Shown here in pieces: positions 21,354-32,241 of a stretch of DNA of 34,002 nucleotides. Within the stretch, counting starts at the first letter, position 1. Every line of letters begins with the position of its first letter. Source of the stretch: Haplomitrium mnioides (lineage: Eukaryota > Marchantiophyta > Haplomitriopsida > Calobryales); NCBI GenBank assembly GCA_049999725.1, contig JBNGIS010034127.1, positions 1 to 34,002 of the forward strand, in the 5' to 3' direction. Made by a program: the position numbers and the translations under genes. Below the pieces are notes generated by a model, which saw only the letters and a list, made by a program, of their open reading frames with translations, was not told the DNA's origin and searched no databases.

Positions 21354-21434
21354 ATGGCCATGTTACAGAGAGTCAGGAGTCAAGAGGTGAGGTATGGCGA
21401 CATTGGCGCATGGAGCAGCAATGGCGAGCCTTAA
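21354..21434 (+). other. Possible upstream ORF overlapping the ClpT start
   Basis: An ATG 40 bp before the ClpT ATG opens a 26-codon frame that ends with TAA at 21432-21434, inside exon 1 in another frame. It matters only if the transcript starts upstream of 21354. Confidence 0.3.
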
Positions 21435-24400
21435 TATTTCGGTTCAAGGTGTAGATAGCGATAGGCATGCTGTATTCACGTGTTGGACACCGTCCACGGA
21501 GGGGAGAATGGTCTCCGGAAGCTCAACCAAGAAACTCATTGTTTCTCTGAGAACGTGTCGGAGCACTCTGTCCAGTGCTCATTGCCTGGGCCCTTGCGAT
21601 TGGTTTTCATCAACGTCCTCGTTTCCCGGGAGGCACTCATCCACGCAGCAACAGGCTGCTGTCTGCATGAGTCTCCCTACAGGGTAGGAAAATAATGATT
21701 GGAAGCCTGGCACGGTGTACACTATTTCTCAATTGCAGGATATTTTGTTAATGCGTTTTTAATCATTCGACTGACTTACTTGCGTTCTTGTCGATTAAAT
21801 TGTAACCCATTTTTTAGGACGTACTCCATATAGAAATAGTGGCTCTTTATAAACGGGATGTGTACTAGTTTTGTGACGATTAGTATACAGTGTACACCGT
21901 TAAAGTATTGTGGGTTTCCTTTGTGCGGCTTTTTGATGAATTCATTCAATCGTTGCAACTGTAGTAGTACACTGCCTATAGTTAACGGAGAATGAAGCTT
22001 GTGTAAGACTGCAAAAGCCTCGGGATTTGATTGACTGAAGCGACTCCTCTTCTGTTCCAGAAATGCTGAGATAATTGCTACAAAAGGTTATCCAAAGTAA
22101 GTCCCTTCCCAGGATACTATGTGGATTATAATTATCAGCACTTCATGTATGTAAATTTGACGAGCAGAAAAGTACATTGGAGTTAAATTGTGTTTACAAA
22201 TGCAAGTGCCTGCACTGTAGTGTTTATTTTGGTTTTAAAACATAGGGCTTAGCTTTCATCACAATGGTTTTGTTTCATATAAGTTTTACACTTGCAGTGC
22301 GTTTCGTGAGGTTGAACTATTTTCTTAATGTGATAAGTTTTTGCCTCAGTGATTGGGGGTTAATCCAGTTGCTTGAAATGATCTTAAAATTTCTGAAATC
22401 TGGTGATAGATGGTCAGCAAGGGCAATCAAGTCTTACAGTATGGCAGAGCTAGAGGCCCGAAAGTTGAAGTATCCAAATACTGGCACAGAAGCGCTTCTC
22501 ATGGGTATGCTTACAGAAGGTAAGATTGAAGGTTGTGTGTCCTTAGAACCTTAACTTGTATTCATTTCTCCCTACCTCTGCATGTTTGACGTCGTCCAAG
22601 GGACTTCCTCACGTTTCTCACTGCTAGAATAACAGATTGTGAGGTGTCAACATGAAGCATGATTTGCTTGTTTCATTTGTTCCTGAAGATTCACGAGTAT
22701 GATCAAGAATTGCAATTTCAGTCAACCAATGCTGACCATGAAAAGTTTCAGATGAAGGTTGGTTTTTAGATGGAAGCATCCTCTTTTGCCAACTGAAAGT
22801 CCTGCAGGCACCTGCTTTAGCTGTGGAGGATATTTTACTGTAGTGAAACAGATAAATTCTGGTTGCTATTTGTTTAAGGGATCTTCAATTCTTTAGTCCT
22901 AAGTTTCCAGGACCGTAGTGCTGAGAATGTGTATTTTTCAGTTTTGGTCGATTTTTTGGCTACCCCCTGAAAATATTGCTTGTTTTCCTGTTTTCAATCT
23001 TATTTGTTGTGATTATTTGCACTCAATATTTGCTATTAGAGTGCAGTTAAGGTCAAATTTTGTAAAGTATCTGCATATACCGCATCAGGTATGGCTTGCA
23101 CAGCTTGTATGCACATATATCTAAAAGAACCTGAAGAATATTATTGCAAGTAACTTCTAATTGTGATCATTGTTTTGTGAGCAGGGACAAGCCAAGCAGC
23201 AAGATACCTGCGTGCTAATAAGGTGACCTTGTTTGGAGTCCGAGATGAAACTATAAAGCTGCTGGGCAAGGCCGACATGTACTTCTTTAGTCCAGAGCAT
23301 CCGCCACTAACTGAGCCTGCACAGAAAGCTCTTGACTGGGCCATGGAAGAAAAAAGAAAATCAGGTGTGCCATCTGTACCAAGATTGATCTGGACCTGCT
23401 GTCAGGAGTTGATAGAACCAGCTGGAAGTTGTGGCAGCTTGGCACTGCCACATTATGATGCTGATTAGTCTGAAATTTTGTGTCTGACACCACTTTGAGA
23501 TGGCTACACTCTATGTGTTGCACAGTTGTGATGTGTGTAGGATTTTCCTAGACTATTGTAACTTACATTTATTTGTTTTTGTAGTTAGTCTTACTCTCCA
23601 CATCTTCATGGCTATATTGTCCAGTGACTTTAGCGGATGTTCTGCATCCAAGTAGTCACCAGTGATGTGCTACCTTCAGGATGCAGAAGGCCCCAATCAG
23701 TAACCTGTCAGCAGACCTCCCTGAGTTTTTTTCTTGGATGTCTGCTTCACAAGGTCAAACTAAAGTGAAATGAATGATGTCTCAAGCTAATGCCTGAGAG
23801 TGGACAGATTTTGATTATTTTGGATTCTTGGTGTGGTGCTAGGCCTCATCATGACTGAGTTTTCCCGTTACTTTGAGAAAGTATCAGAAACTCGGTATGA
23901 AGATTGATCTGGACCTGCTGTCAGGAGCTGATGAAACCAGCAGGAAGTTGTGGCAGCTTAGCACTCCTATGCATGATGAGGCAGATTAGTCTGAAACTTT
24001 GTGTCTGGCACCTTATTGTGAAGGCTGCACTCTATGTGTTGTGCAGTTGATATGTGTGTAGGTTTTTCCTAGACTATTGCAACTTCCATTTATTTGTGTT
24101 TGTGGTTAGTTTTACTCCCCACATCTTCATATGTATAGATAGAATAGAATTGATTTTAACTACCAAAAAAGCCCTGGTATGCTGCCCCAGAGACAATACA
24201 ACATGCAACCAAGGGACAAATGAACCCAGGTTTAGAGCATGATTTCTGCTGCTTGGATATCACACACCTTGTCCTTATACCAGCTTTTTGTTTCTTGCTC
24301 TCAATTTCTGTTTAATTGTGATGCTTGCCCATGTCTCTATCCCATGGAATGAGAAGAATTCACAGCATGCTTATATTTAGATCATGATTTACAGACCCCA

Positions 24401-25178
24401 TCCCCAATATATGTTGTGCATTGGTTGCTTTATATTACAAAGGAATGTTAAGACAAATTTTCTATATATCTATTATCATAGTTACAGTGTTTCCTACTGC
24501 TGGTTAATGCAGGTGGTGAGGGAGAAATTACAACAAGCTTTATGTTGCTGGGGATATGGGCCCAAAAAGGCTCTGCTGGCCAACAAGTTTTGGCAGCACT
24601 TGAATTTGATGATGAGAAGGCTGAAGAGCTTAGAGCGTTGGTAAGCAATCACTCCATATTTGATTAGCAGCAGTTGGGTAATTGAGTTGCATCATCAAAT
24701 TTCAAAATAGTGGTGCCCTAGCTGGTGGAATATTTGGTGTACTCAGCTGCCCCAAGAATAGCAGCTTTCAGTTATATGAGAATAAAGAAAGTCCTGCGCG
24801 ACCAGGTGAAATGAGTGGTCAGTATTCAATGTCGACTTTGTGTACGGTTAACACAGATTTCATTTGCTGAACTGTGGGGCCTTTGCTTAATTATGAGGGA
24901 AGCACACAGTTTGCTGATGAGATATTAGTCTGGACAATGCTTAATGTTATCCAATAGTAGGGTTCTTTGGAAGGATGTTTTCCTAGAGAAACTTAATCAT
25001 CATTATTCATAGCTTGGCACAAGTACTGTATCTTCCGCACCATGGGTGCTAGGACAGTATCTATTTGACGATGTGCCAGGAAGCAAACTACTTTTGTATC
25101 TGTCTACAACATGTAAGAAAGAGTAGCTAATTGTTGGATTTTTGTTTGCAGATGGAAAACCCAGTTGCTGTTGGTTAA
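21394..25178 (+). CDS. ClpT: Plastid Clp protease accessory protein ClpT
   Basis: Six exons join in frame to 256 aa: 21394-21683, 22061-22096, 22410-22519, 23185-23364, 24513-24640, 25152-25178, all with GT-AG introns. Residues 1 to about 90 are rich in Ser/Thr with few acidic residues, as in a chloroplast transit peptide. From residue 108 the mature domain resembles the Clp N-domain: PKWSARAIKS, ELEARKLKYPNTGTEALLMG, FFSPEHPPLTEPAQKAL and LLGIWAQKGSAGQQVLAAL. It lacks any ATPase or protease module. ClpT1/ClpT2 bind the plastid ClpP/R core and help assemble or stabilise it in the stroma; which paralogue this is cannot be told. The choice of exon 2 restores the family's PKWSARA junction; an alternative acceptor at 22350 would also be in frame but gives an unfamiliar sequence. 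The last exon codes for only eight residues. Confidence 0.92.
23378..24135 (+). repeat. Tandem R1 copies in ClpT intron 4
   Basis: agattgatctggacctgctg starts at 23382 and again at 23901, a period of 519 bp. The first unit is complete (core, then a linking portion through about 23880), the second stops at about 24135 after the core. The array begins about 14 bp after the exon 4 donor site. It gives the best view of a full R1 unit. Confidence 0.8.
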
Positions 25179-25305
25179 CTGCACAAGTGGGCTTTGCATG
25201 TTCTTATTTTTGTCAGATGAAGGAATTTAGATTCACAGTGCACAAGAGTATTACCTTTGGACTAAGTCATATCCATTTGTTGTGGCTGCCTTATTCTGTT
25301 TTCTG

Positions 25306-25311
25306 AATAAA
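25306..25311 (+). terminator. Polyadenylation signal AATAAA for ClpT
   Basis: Canonical AATAAA 128 bp after the ClpT stop codon in a T-rich setting. Confidence 0.6.
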
Positions 25312-25790
25312 CACTCTTTAAGAACCCAACTCAATTGAGGATGATCTGTGTGGGTCACCAGGATTGTTCTTACAGCTGTACTAATAAAGCCCAGACTACT
25401 CATTGATTCTAAGCTACCAAGTGTCATAACATTGAAAAATAAATTTATCTCACTTGCTGTTGATCACAACATTCAAACATTAGTTGTTGATCACAGAGTT
25501 CAGACATCAGTGGTACTTGTCAGCTCTGTTTGTTGCTGTTGGGTTTACTAGCCATGTTATGGATTAGGGAAGGTTATTTGTCTTTACCAATTTTATTGTC
25601 CATTAGTGTATTAACTTACTAGTTAACTATTATCTTATTAGTTATATCTCCAGCTTATGCTTGAGAGTTGACAGATTTTGATTAGTTTGGAGTCTTGGAA
25701 TAGTGCAAGGCATCTTCATGATTAAGTTTCCTATTACTTTTGGAAACCGGCAGAAACTCAACACAAAGATCAATCACAATCAATTGTTGG

Positions 25791-26440
25791 GAATTGATGA
25801 GACTAATAGTTATGGCATTTTGTTGGTAATTGATGAAACCTAAAAGAATTTGCCATCAATTCAGAATTGATGAAACCAACAAGTTGTGGCAATATATCAT
25901 TGCTATATCTGACTAGAATTGATAAAGCTAATAATAAGTTGTGGTAGTTTGTCATTGTTATGTGATTAGAATTGATGAAACTAATAAAAAGTTGTAGCAG
26001 CTTATCATTGCTATACATGACGAGGCTTCATTACTATATGTGACAAGAATTGATGAAACTAATAAGAAGTTGTAGCAGCTTATCATTGCTATGCATGATG
26101 AGGCTTCATTACTATATGTGACAAGAATTGATGAAACCAATAAGAAGTTGTAGCAACTTGTAATTGTTATACATGATGACGCTTCATTGCTATATTTGAC
26201 AAGAATTTGGCAAGAATGGATGAAACCAATAAGAAGTTGTGGCACTATAAGTGACAAGAATTGATGAAACCAATAAGAAGTTGTGGCAACTTGTCATTGC
26301 TATACATAATGAGGTTGACAAGAATTTGGCAAGAATGAATGAAACCAATAAGAAGTTGTGGCGCTATATGTGACAAGAATTGATAAAACCAATAAGAAGT
26401 TGTGGCAGCTTGTCATTGCTATACATAATGAGGTTGAAAA
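25791..26440 (+). repeat. Minisatellite within R1
   Basis: Eleven or so units anchored on gaattgatgaaacc(a/t)ataagaagttgtgg. Full-length units are 78 bp (26041 to 26119 for example); shorter ones of about 40-50 bp lack the gcttcattactatatgt portion. The unit corresponds to a segment present once in other R1 copies, so it has amplified here. A reading frame on the - strand at 25958-26257 shows a 26-residue periodic peptide purely because 78 is divisible by three. Confidence 0.8.
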
Positions 26441-26972
26441 GTATGAAACTTTGTGTTTGACACCACATTGTGAAGGTTGTACACCATGTATTACTGAAAT
26501 GTGATTCGTATGGGTTTTTACTAGACTATTGCAACTTCCATTTATTTGTTTTTATGGTTAGTTTTACTCTCGTCAACTTTATAGCTATATTATTTACAGG
26601 ATTTAGAGGATGTTACGCATCCTAGTCATATGATGTACTTCATGTAATATATTCGGGTGAGTAAATCCTCAGTCACTAACCTTTCGGTAGACCTTTCTAA
26701 GAGTTATTCTTTTGGATGTATTATTCATAAGATCAAACTAAAGTCAAATGAATGATGTATCAAATTGATGCTTGAGAGTTGATAGATTTTGATAAGTTTG
26801 GATTCTTGGTGGAGTGTTAAACATCATCATAACTCAGTTTTCTTATTACTTTCGAAAAGTAGAAGAAGTTAAGTACGAAGATTGATGAATATTTGTTGTC
26901 AAGAATTGATGAAACCAATAGGAAGTTGTGTCAACTTGTCAATGCTACACATAATAAGATGTCATTGCTACG

Positions 26973-26977
26973 CATAA
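26973..26977. repeat. Target site duplication, left copy (CATAA)
   Basis: CATAA directly left of the LTR of element 2b; the partner CATAA is at 31711-31715. Confidence 0.85.
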
Positions 26978-27227
26978 TGTAAAAGAACTCAATGACCAAA
27001 TCCAAATGAGTAAGAACTCATAGTGGAGCTAAGAAGTCCTTCTATTTATACAAGAGAAGAGGGTGTCATCCCTCTTTCTTCACTAGTAAGTTACTTCTAA
27101 TTTCAATCCTAAAAGTGACTTCGACGACAAGTAATCTTATCTCAACCCTAAAAGTGACTCTCTACCACTTCCTTCACTCCTCTCTATTTTCTTATAAATA
27201 TCACAACCTTATGCTTGTACTATTACA
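26978..27227 (-). repeat. 3' LTR of element 2b, internally deleted (250 bp)
   Basis: Starts TGTAAAAGAACTC and ends TACTATTACA like the 382-bp partner. After catagtg it jumps to gagctaagaagtcc, skipping about 130 bp present at 31376-31505. Both edges of the gap carry agtg, so deletion between short repeats is likely. Confidence 0.88.
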
Positions 27228-27249
27228 TAATCTTTGTCTTCTAATCGAT

Positions 27250-30200
27250 GACTTCCTCGTTATTGCCGCAACTTTCAAATATTTGAATAGCCTCTTGAAC
27301 ATTCTCAAGATTTGAAGAAGGTTTCCAAATAGCATTATGAAGTGGATAACTTTTTCACAAAACCTTGTATTGAACTTGTAGATGTCGCTTTCACTTGATA
27401 ACTCGTTTAGCCGAATGCGGTCCACCTCAAACTCTTCATGATCATCAAGAACAATAGCCAAAGGAGGAATTTATACACGGTTTGGAAAAGAAGAAGGACT
27501 AGAAACAATTTGTTTAAGTTTAGAGATATGGAATATAGGATGAGTCTTCGTATGGGGAGGAAGAACAAGTTTATACACAACAAAAGAAATAACTTGAGAA
27601 TTTGACAAAGGACCAATCTAAGCTAGAGATAACTTACGGATTTGGGTGTCTAAAGACAAAGGAAGATCATGAGTAGAAAGCATAACTTTTTCACCTAAAA
27701 CACAAGAGAAATCACAATGATATTTATCGGCATACTTTTTTGCCAATTTTGAGCAATAAGAAGGTGGTTTCGTTCATCTTACAAAGAGGAAGACAAATGA
27801 GACAAAAAAGTAGAAAGACTTGGAACATTAGAAGAACAAAGAGAAAGCAAACCATAGGGAACAAGAGGATGTTGGCTTGAATTGAGAAAGAAATGAGAAA
27901 ATCTAGTACTTGCTTGTTTGGAGTTGTTGCATGCAAACTCTATAGCTGGTAAGAAACTATCCCAATTCGTGTGATGAATGTTGATAAACGCTCAAAGCAT
28001 ATCCTCCACAGTGCGATTTGCACGTTCAGTTTGCCCATCTGTTTGAGAATGAACATAGATAGTTTGGTACCCAAAAGTGTGAACAAACGTTGACCAAAAC
28101 TTCCTAGTGAATCGTGTTTCTCTATAATAATAATAGAGATATTAATACCTTTAGCATTCTATGATAACGAAAAATTATATCAAAGTAAATCTTTGCCAAT
28201 TGTGGAGCATCCATCGTATCCACCGTCGGTGCTAGATGACTTTGTTTGCTTAGCTTATCCACAAACACCACAATGACAATAAACTCCGAGGCACGGTTGG
28301 AAGCAAAGTGACAAGATCTAAACTTACATGTTTTCAACAAGCAGTAGGAATTAGTAATAGTTGAAGAAGACCATTTGGTTTTTGATTTGAAGTCTTGTTT
28401 CGCTGACAACTTTCACAAGAACGAACACCTCGAGCTAGGTTTGGCCACCACCAAGTGCATTGAAGCAACTTCATAGTCTTGTTTACTCTAAGATACCCAG
28501 AGATTGGAATGTCATGCACTTCTTGTAAACAGGCTAGTCAAAGTGCATCATCTTATCGAATATATATTTGATGGTCTTAATAGAGAATACCATCCCAAAT
28601 GGAAAAGGTATCTTTGACTGCTAAACGTGTCTTAATAAGATTGACAAATGCATCTTCTTATAACTTTTTTTGAAGTTCGTCATTGGTTGATTCATTAAGA
28701 TGGAAAATGCTAACATTTGCAACCTCCAACATATTTAGTCGATGATCCGGTCTTCGTGACAATGCATCAGGAATGGTGTGGAACCTTCATGACTTGTACT
28801 CCAACTTGATATCAAAAAGTTGTAGTTGATCTTCCCATCGATGATAACGACTTGTCATATTTTCCAAATGAATTGACTAGAGCAAAGGCTTGTGATCAAT
28901 GCGCATAAGTACTTGCTTTCTTAAAAGATAGTGTCTCCAAACCTTGGTAGCATAAACCATCGCCAACTTCTCTCTATCCCTTGCAGAATAATTGCTCTTT
29001 GCCGCATAGTCGGCGTGACATGAAGGCAATCGGATGAAGTTCATTCTCAAATACTTGTTGTAACATTGCTCTAATAGCAAAATTAGAGGCATCAAAATCA
29101 ACCATACAACTTGCCTTTGGGTCATACGGTTGTAGAATCGGATGAGAAGACACCGCATCCTTGAGTTGTTGAAATGGCTCTTGCTCTTTGGTCATTCATT
29201 GAAACTTTGCCTTCTTACCCATCAGATCTGTAAGCCGTACAACAATATAAGCATAGTAATGGATGAATCTTCGACAAAGACTTTTTAACCCATTGAAAGC
29301 TCGAACATCCTTTGCATCTTTTGGTGTTGGCCACTCTACAATGGCTTTAATTTTCTCTTTCTCCATCTTGATGTTATTTGCAGACACTTTATGCCTTAGG
29401 TAAGTCATCTCCTGCTTCAAAAACTCATACTTAGACTTCTTGCAATAAAACTTCCAATTGCATAGTCTTTGTAATACTTCCTTGAGATGAGCATGATGCT
29501 CAACTTCACTTTTACTGAAGATAAAGATATCGTCCAAAAACACCAACACTGACTTATCCAATAACCCATCAAAAACTCTATGCATTTGATCCATGAATAT
29601 CGTTGAAGCATTAGTAAGACCAAATGTAAGAACCTTACACTCAAAATGCCCATACCTTTTGCGAAAAGTTATTTTTGGTACATCACTTGGCTTGAAAAGA
29701 ATTTGCCAATAGCCACTTTGAAGATCCAACTTAGAAAAGAATTGCACACCATTCAATTGATCTAACAAATCATCAATACGAGGTAGAGAATAGGCATTCT
29801 TATTTGTTTGACTGTTCAATCCTCGATGATCTGTACAAAAACAAAATCCACCATCTTTCTTTGGTACAAAGAATACCAAAGCTCTCCAAGACAAAATACT
29901 ATGTTGAATGTCTTTCAAAGCTCCTCTAGTTCTAGTGGTGATAACCGATATATATGCAAATCATAAGGAGTACTTCCCGGTATCAACTCAATCAAAAAAG
30001 ACATTCCTCGATCATTTGGTAACCTTTTTGGCAAGTTCTATGGAAACACATCCACAGACTCTTTCAAAATATCATATGTCATTCAAGTAGATGCACCTTT
30101 TCCTCCCTCTTTGCTCAAATCTATGATAAGCTTGATCCAAACAGTAAAGATAGACAATTCTTGCTCAACTGAATTAACATGTTGAATAGATTTATGCTTC

Positions 30201-30710
30201 TTCACCAACGGTGTCGAACACCGCAAAAGAAATTTCTTATCTTGTAAGGTAACTTGAATATGTCATTTTATCCAATCAAGTTGAGCGGATCAATCCTGAA
30301 ACTAAGCCAATCCTAAAAAAATGTCATATTATATAGGTGCAATAACAAATTGTATAGATTCCATATACTCTTTTCCAATTCTTAGAAGGAATGGCTTTTG
30401 AGAGCGAAACACGTCAGCTTTTGACCATCAGCCATAGTCACAACACTCCCTTTGATAGATCTAAATTTTGTTTTGATTATCTTAGCAAAATGTAATGACA
30501 TAAAAGTTTGGAGCATCCGCTATCCACCAACATTCTCCAAGATTGCTCATTAATCATACCATCAAGATGGAACAAAGTACCTCGAATTCTTGTCGAAATT
30601 TTAATTCCATTAGAGCTTGTGAAGTTTTGAGTGCGTTGTTCGACTAGTTGGGGATATAGCCTAGCTTCTACAGCAGTAAGTAATGAGTCATGTCTCTCCG
30701 CTATATGCAC
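27250..30710 (-). pseudogene. pol: Decayed pol of element 2b
   Basis: Read on the - strand: protease from 30710 with MLVDSGCSK (D-S-G present); RT at 29918-29196, the longest open stretch, 240 aa, with VFLDDIFIFSK and PKKDGGFCFCTDHRGLN; RNase H at about 29195-28877, broken by a frameshift near 29000; integrase finger at about 28519-28390 (C-E-S-C-Q-R); integrase core to about 27960, including DGQTERANRTVED near 28035-27997; a linker with HPIFHISKLKQI; and a chromodomain remnant ending near 27260. The RT stretch ends at TGA 29196-29198 in an otherwise continuous frame. Several further stops and shifts; not functional. Confidence 0.88.
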
Positions 30711-30718
30711 TGCTTCTT

Positions 30719-31309
30719 TTAATTGAGTAGCTCTCTCATGGTAAATTCTATTCTCGTGCGAGGCTTCAATCCATAAACAAAGCGGTTTAGTGTTTCTTCT
30801 TCTCTTATATCCAAAATTTGCAGAGTTGTATCTTGAAAGTGTGCAACATAGCTTCTCACTGTACCAACTTGCTTCAATTTGGACAATCGATCTCTTACTA
30901 CTTTTGAAGCATTTGCGACCATAAATCTTGAAATCGTTGCTTCTTTGAACTCACACCAGGAAACAATAGGAGCAACAAATCCACATTGTGCTTCTTCTAC
31001 TTGATATCTCCACCAAGTCTTAACAACTCCTCCTAATTGACTTACCGCAAATAGAATTTGTCGACCATCTTCTCTAATGTTTGTGGCTTCAAAATATTGC
31101 TCACAATCAAATATGAAGCTCGCAGATCCACCACAAACCATCCTCTCATCATATGTTTTTGGCGATGGAAATTGTCCATAACTCTCTTCTTCTCTGAAAG
31201 TTGCTCTTTCTTTCATTCTTCTTTCCAAAAAGCGTGAAAGATATTCAAGTTGTTCCATTGCTTGAACCATTGCCTCTTGATTCTCTATGTAACTCACTAC
31301 CAAAAACAA
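30719..31309 (-). pseudogene. gag: Gag of element 2b, frameshifted at its 3' end
   Basis: An open stretch of about 196 codons resembling retrotransposon gag (capsid-type): FDCEQYFEAT, TWWRYQVEEAQ, RDRLSKLKQVG, FVYGLKPRTR. The first true ATG of the open stretch is at 31270. Comparison with 2a shows one base missing near 30729-30730 (gagct-actc here against gagcttactc in 2a), which causes the premature end; the frame would otherwise run on toward protease. No CCHC zinc knuckle is visible. Confidence 0.85.
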
Positions 31310-31315
31310 ATTGTA

Positions 31316-31327
31316 GCTCTGATATCA
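31316..31327 (-). other. Primer binding site of element 2b (iMet type)
   Basis: The - strand reads TGATATCAGAGC, one base from the plant initiator-Met primer site TGGTATCAGAGC, one base inside the 5' LTR edge. Confidence 0.8.
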
Positions 31328-31328
31328 T

Positions 31329-31710
31329 TGTAAGAGAACTCAATGACCAAATCCAAATGAGTGAAAACTCATAGTGAACTCTAATAAAACCCTTCAACCA
31401 CAAGCAACCAAGGCCCTAAGCTAAGACCAATAGTGCAAGCAAAAACCAAGCAACCAAAGAACCCAAGTTATTCGATAGGAACTCTAGAATGAGGAGTGGG
31501 CTAAGAAGTCCTTCTATTTATATAAGAGAAGAGGGTGTCATCCCTCTTTCTTCACTAACAAGTCGCTTTTAACCCTAAAAGTGACTCTCTACTAAAAGTG
31601 ACTTCAAAGGTAAGTAATTTTATCTCAATCCTAAAAGTGACTCTCTACTACTTCCTTCACTCCTCTCTATTTTTTTATACATAGCACAACCTTATGCTTG
31701 TACTATTACA
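31329..31710 (-). repeat. 5' LTR of element 2b (382 bp)
   Basis: + strand begins TGTAAGAGAACTC and ends TACTATTACA. It is the more complete of the two LTRs and matches 4095-4484. A TATA-type sequence in the - orientation lies at 31514-31524. Confidence 0.9.
31514..31524 (-). promoter_or_regulatory. TATA box of the element 2 LTR
   Basis: On the - strand reads TATATAAATAG. It is conserved in position in the other two LTR copies, with small changes. Confidence 0.5.
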
Positions 31711-31960
31711 CATAATAAGGTGTCATTGCTATATATAATGAGGTTGAATAGTGTGAAACTTTGTGTCTGACACCACATTGTGAAGTTTGCACTATATAGG
31801 TTGTGTAGTTGTGATATGTGTAGGTTATTCTTAAACTAGCACTTTATGTGTTGTGTAGTTTTAATGTGTGTAGGTTTTTTTTCAGATTATGGAAGCTTCC
31901 ATTTTTTTATTTTTTTTTTGTGGTTAGTTTTAGTCTCCACAACTTTATAGCTACATTATA
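31711..31960 (+). repeat. R1 copy, right part after element 2b
   Basis: After CATAA the R1 core resumes: gaggttgaatagtgtgaaac, gtgtctgacaccacattgtg, then ctccacaactttatagcta. A short internal duplication of the tgttgtgtagtt portion is present around 31796-31880. Confidence 0.8.
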
Positions 31961-32241
31961 TTATAATTGCTCCATATATAAATTGCAACACTATAAAAAA
32001 CACTATTTCTCAAGCTGCTTGTAAGAAGTAAGTGATAGTATTTTATTATTATATTCATGCTTAGTGTATTTGTTATAGTAGTAAACAATTGCTCTCTTGT
32101 TGGGTAAGAAAAAAGTCATTCCACCATTGAATATCAGAATTTGTAAAGGACTTGTAGTAGTTCTCACTTATGTTGTCCACTATTGAAAATACCACTTTTT
32201 CAACATCCACTTCACTTTCTTCCTTTTGCGATCATTTGATT
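31961..32241. other. AT-rich spacer
   Basis: No gene or recognisable element; separates the R1 repeat from the DUF7869-like relic, and may include its 3' flank. Confidence 0.4.

Larger units (their letters stand above)
20591..21393. promoter_or_regulatory. Divergent upstream region of WAT1-like and ClpT genes
   Basis: 803 bp between two opposing start codons, so both promoters and 5' leaders must lie here or within it. It contains two plant telo-box motifs in opposite orientation (20777-20785 and 21340-21348). No clear TATA box is seen for either gene. Reading frames at 20792-21057 on both strands show no domain and overlap each other. Confidence 0.5.
25650..26977 (+). repeat. R1 copy, minisatellite-expanded, left of element 2b
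   Basis: Linking portion at about 25650-25790 (gcttatgcttgagagttgac), expanded core at 25791-26440, remaining core to about 26595, then a second linking portion and core start to 26977. There the sequence is interrupted by element 2b and resumes at 31711. Confidence 0.8.
26978..31710 (-). mobile_element. Ty3/gypsy chromovirus element 2b, both LTRs, 4.7 kb
   Basis: Bounded by related LTRs and flanked by a perfect 5-bp duplication CATAA (26973-26977 and 31711-31715), within an R1 repeat that continues on both sides. Order on the - strand: 5' LTR, primer binding site, gag, protease, RT, RNase H, integrase, chromodomain, 3' LTR. Stops and frameshifts interrupt every domain, and the 3' LTR has lost about 130 bp, so it is a dead copy of the same family as 2a. 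Confidence 0.92.

Noticed and set aside
22264-22409. Open stretch upstream of ClpT exon 3 as coding
   Set aside because: In frame with exon 3 but unlike the family. The 22061-22096 exon with acceptor at 22409 restores the expected PKWSARA junction and correct phase.
25958-26257. 99-codon - strand reading frame with a repeated 26-residue peptide
   Set aside because: Produced by the 78-bp minisatellite; no homologue recognised and hydrophobic sequence arises from AT-rich repeats.
25791-26440. Possible CRISPR-like array
   Set aside because: Repeat units are contiguous and diverged with no unique spacers, and the setting is a plant nuclear genome; it is a minisatellite.
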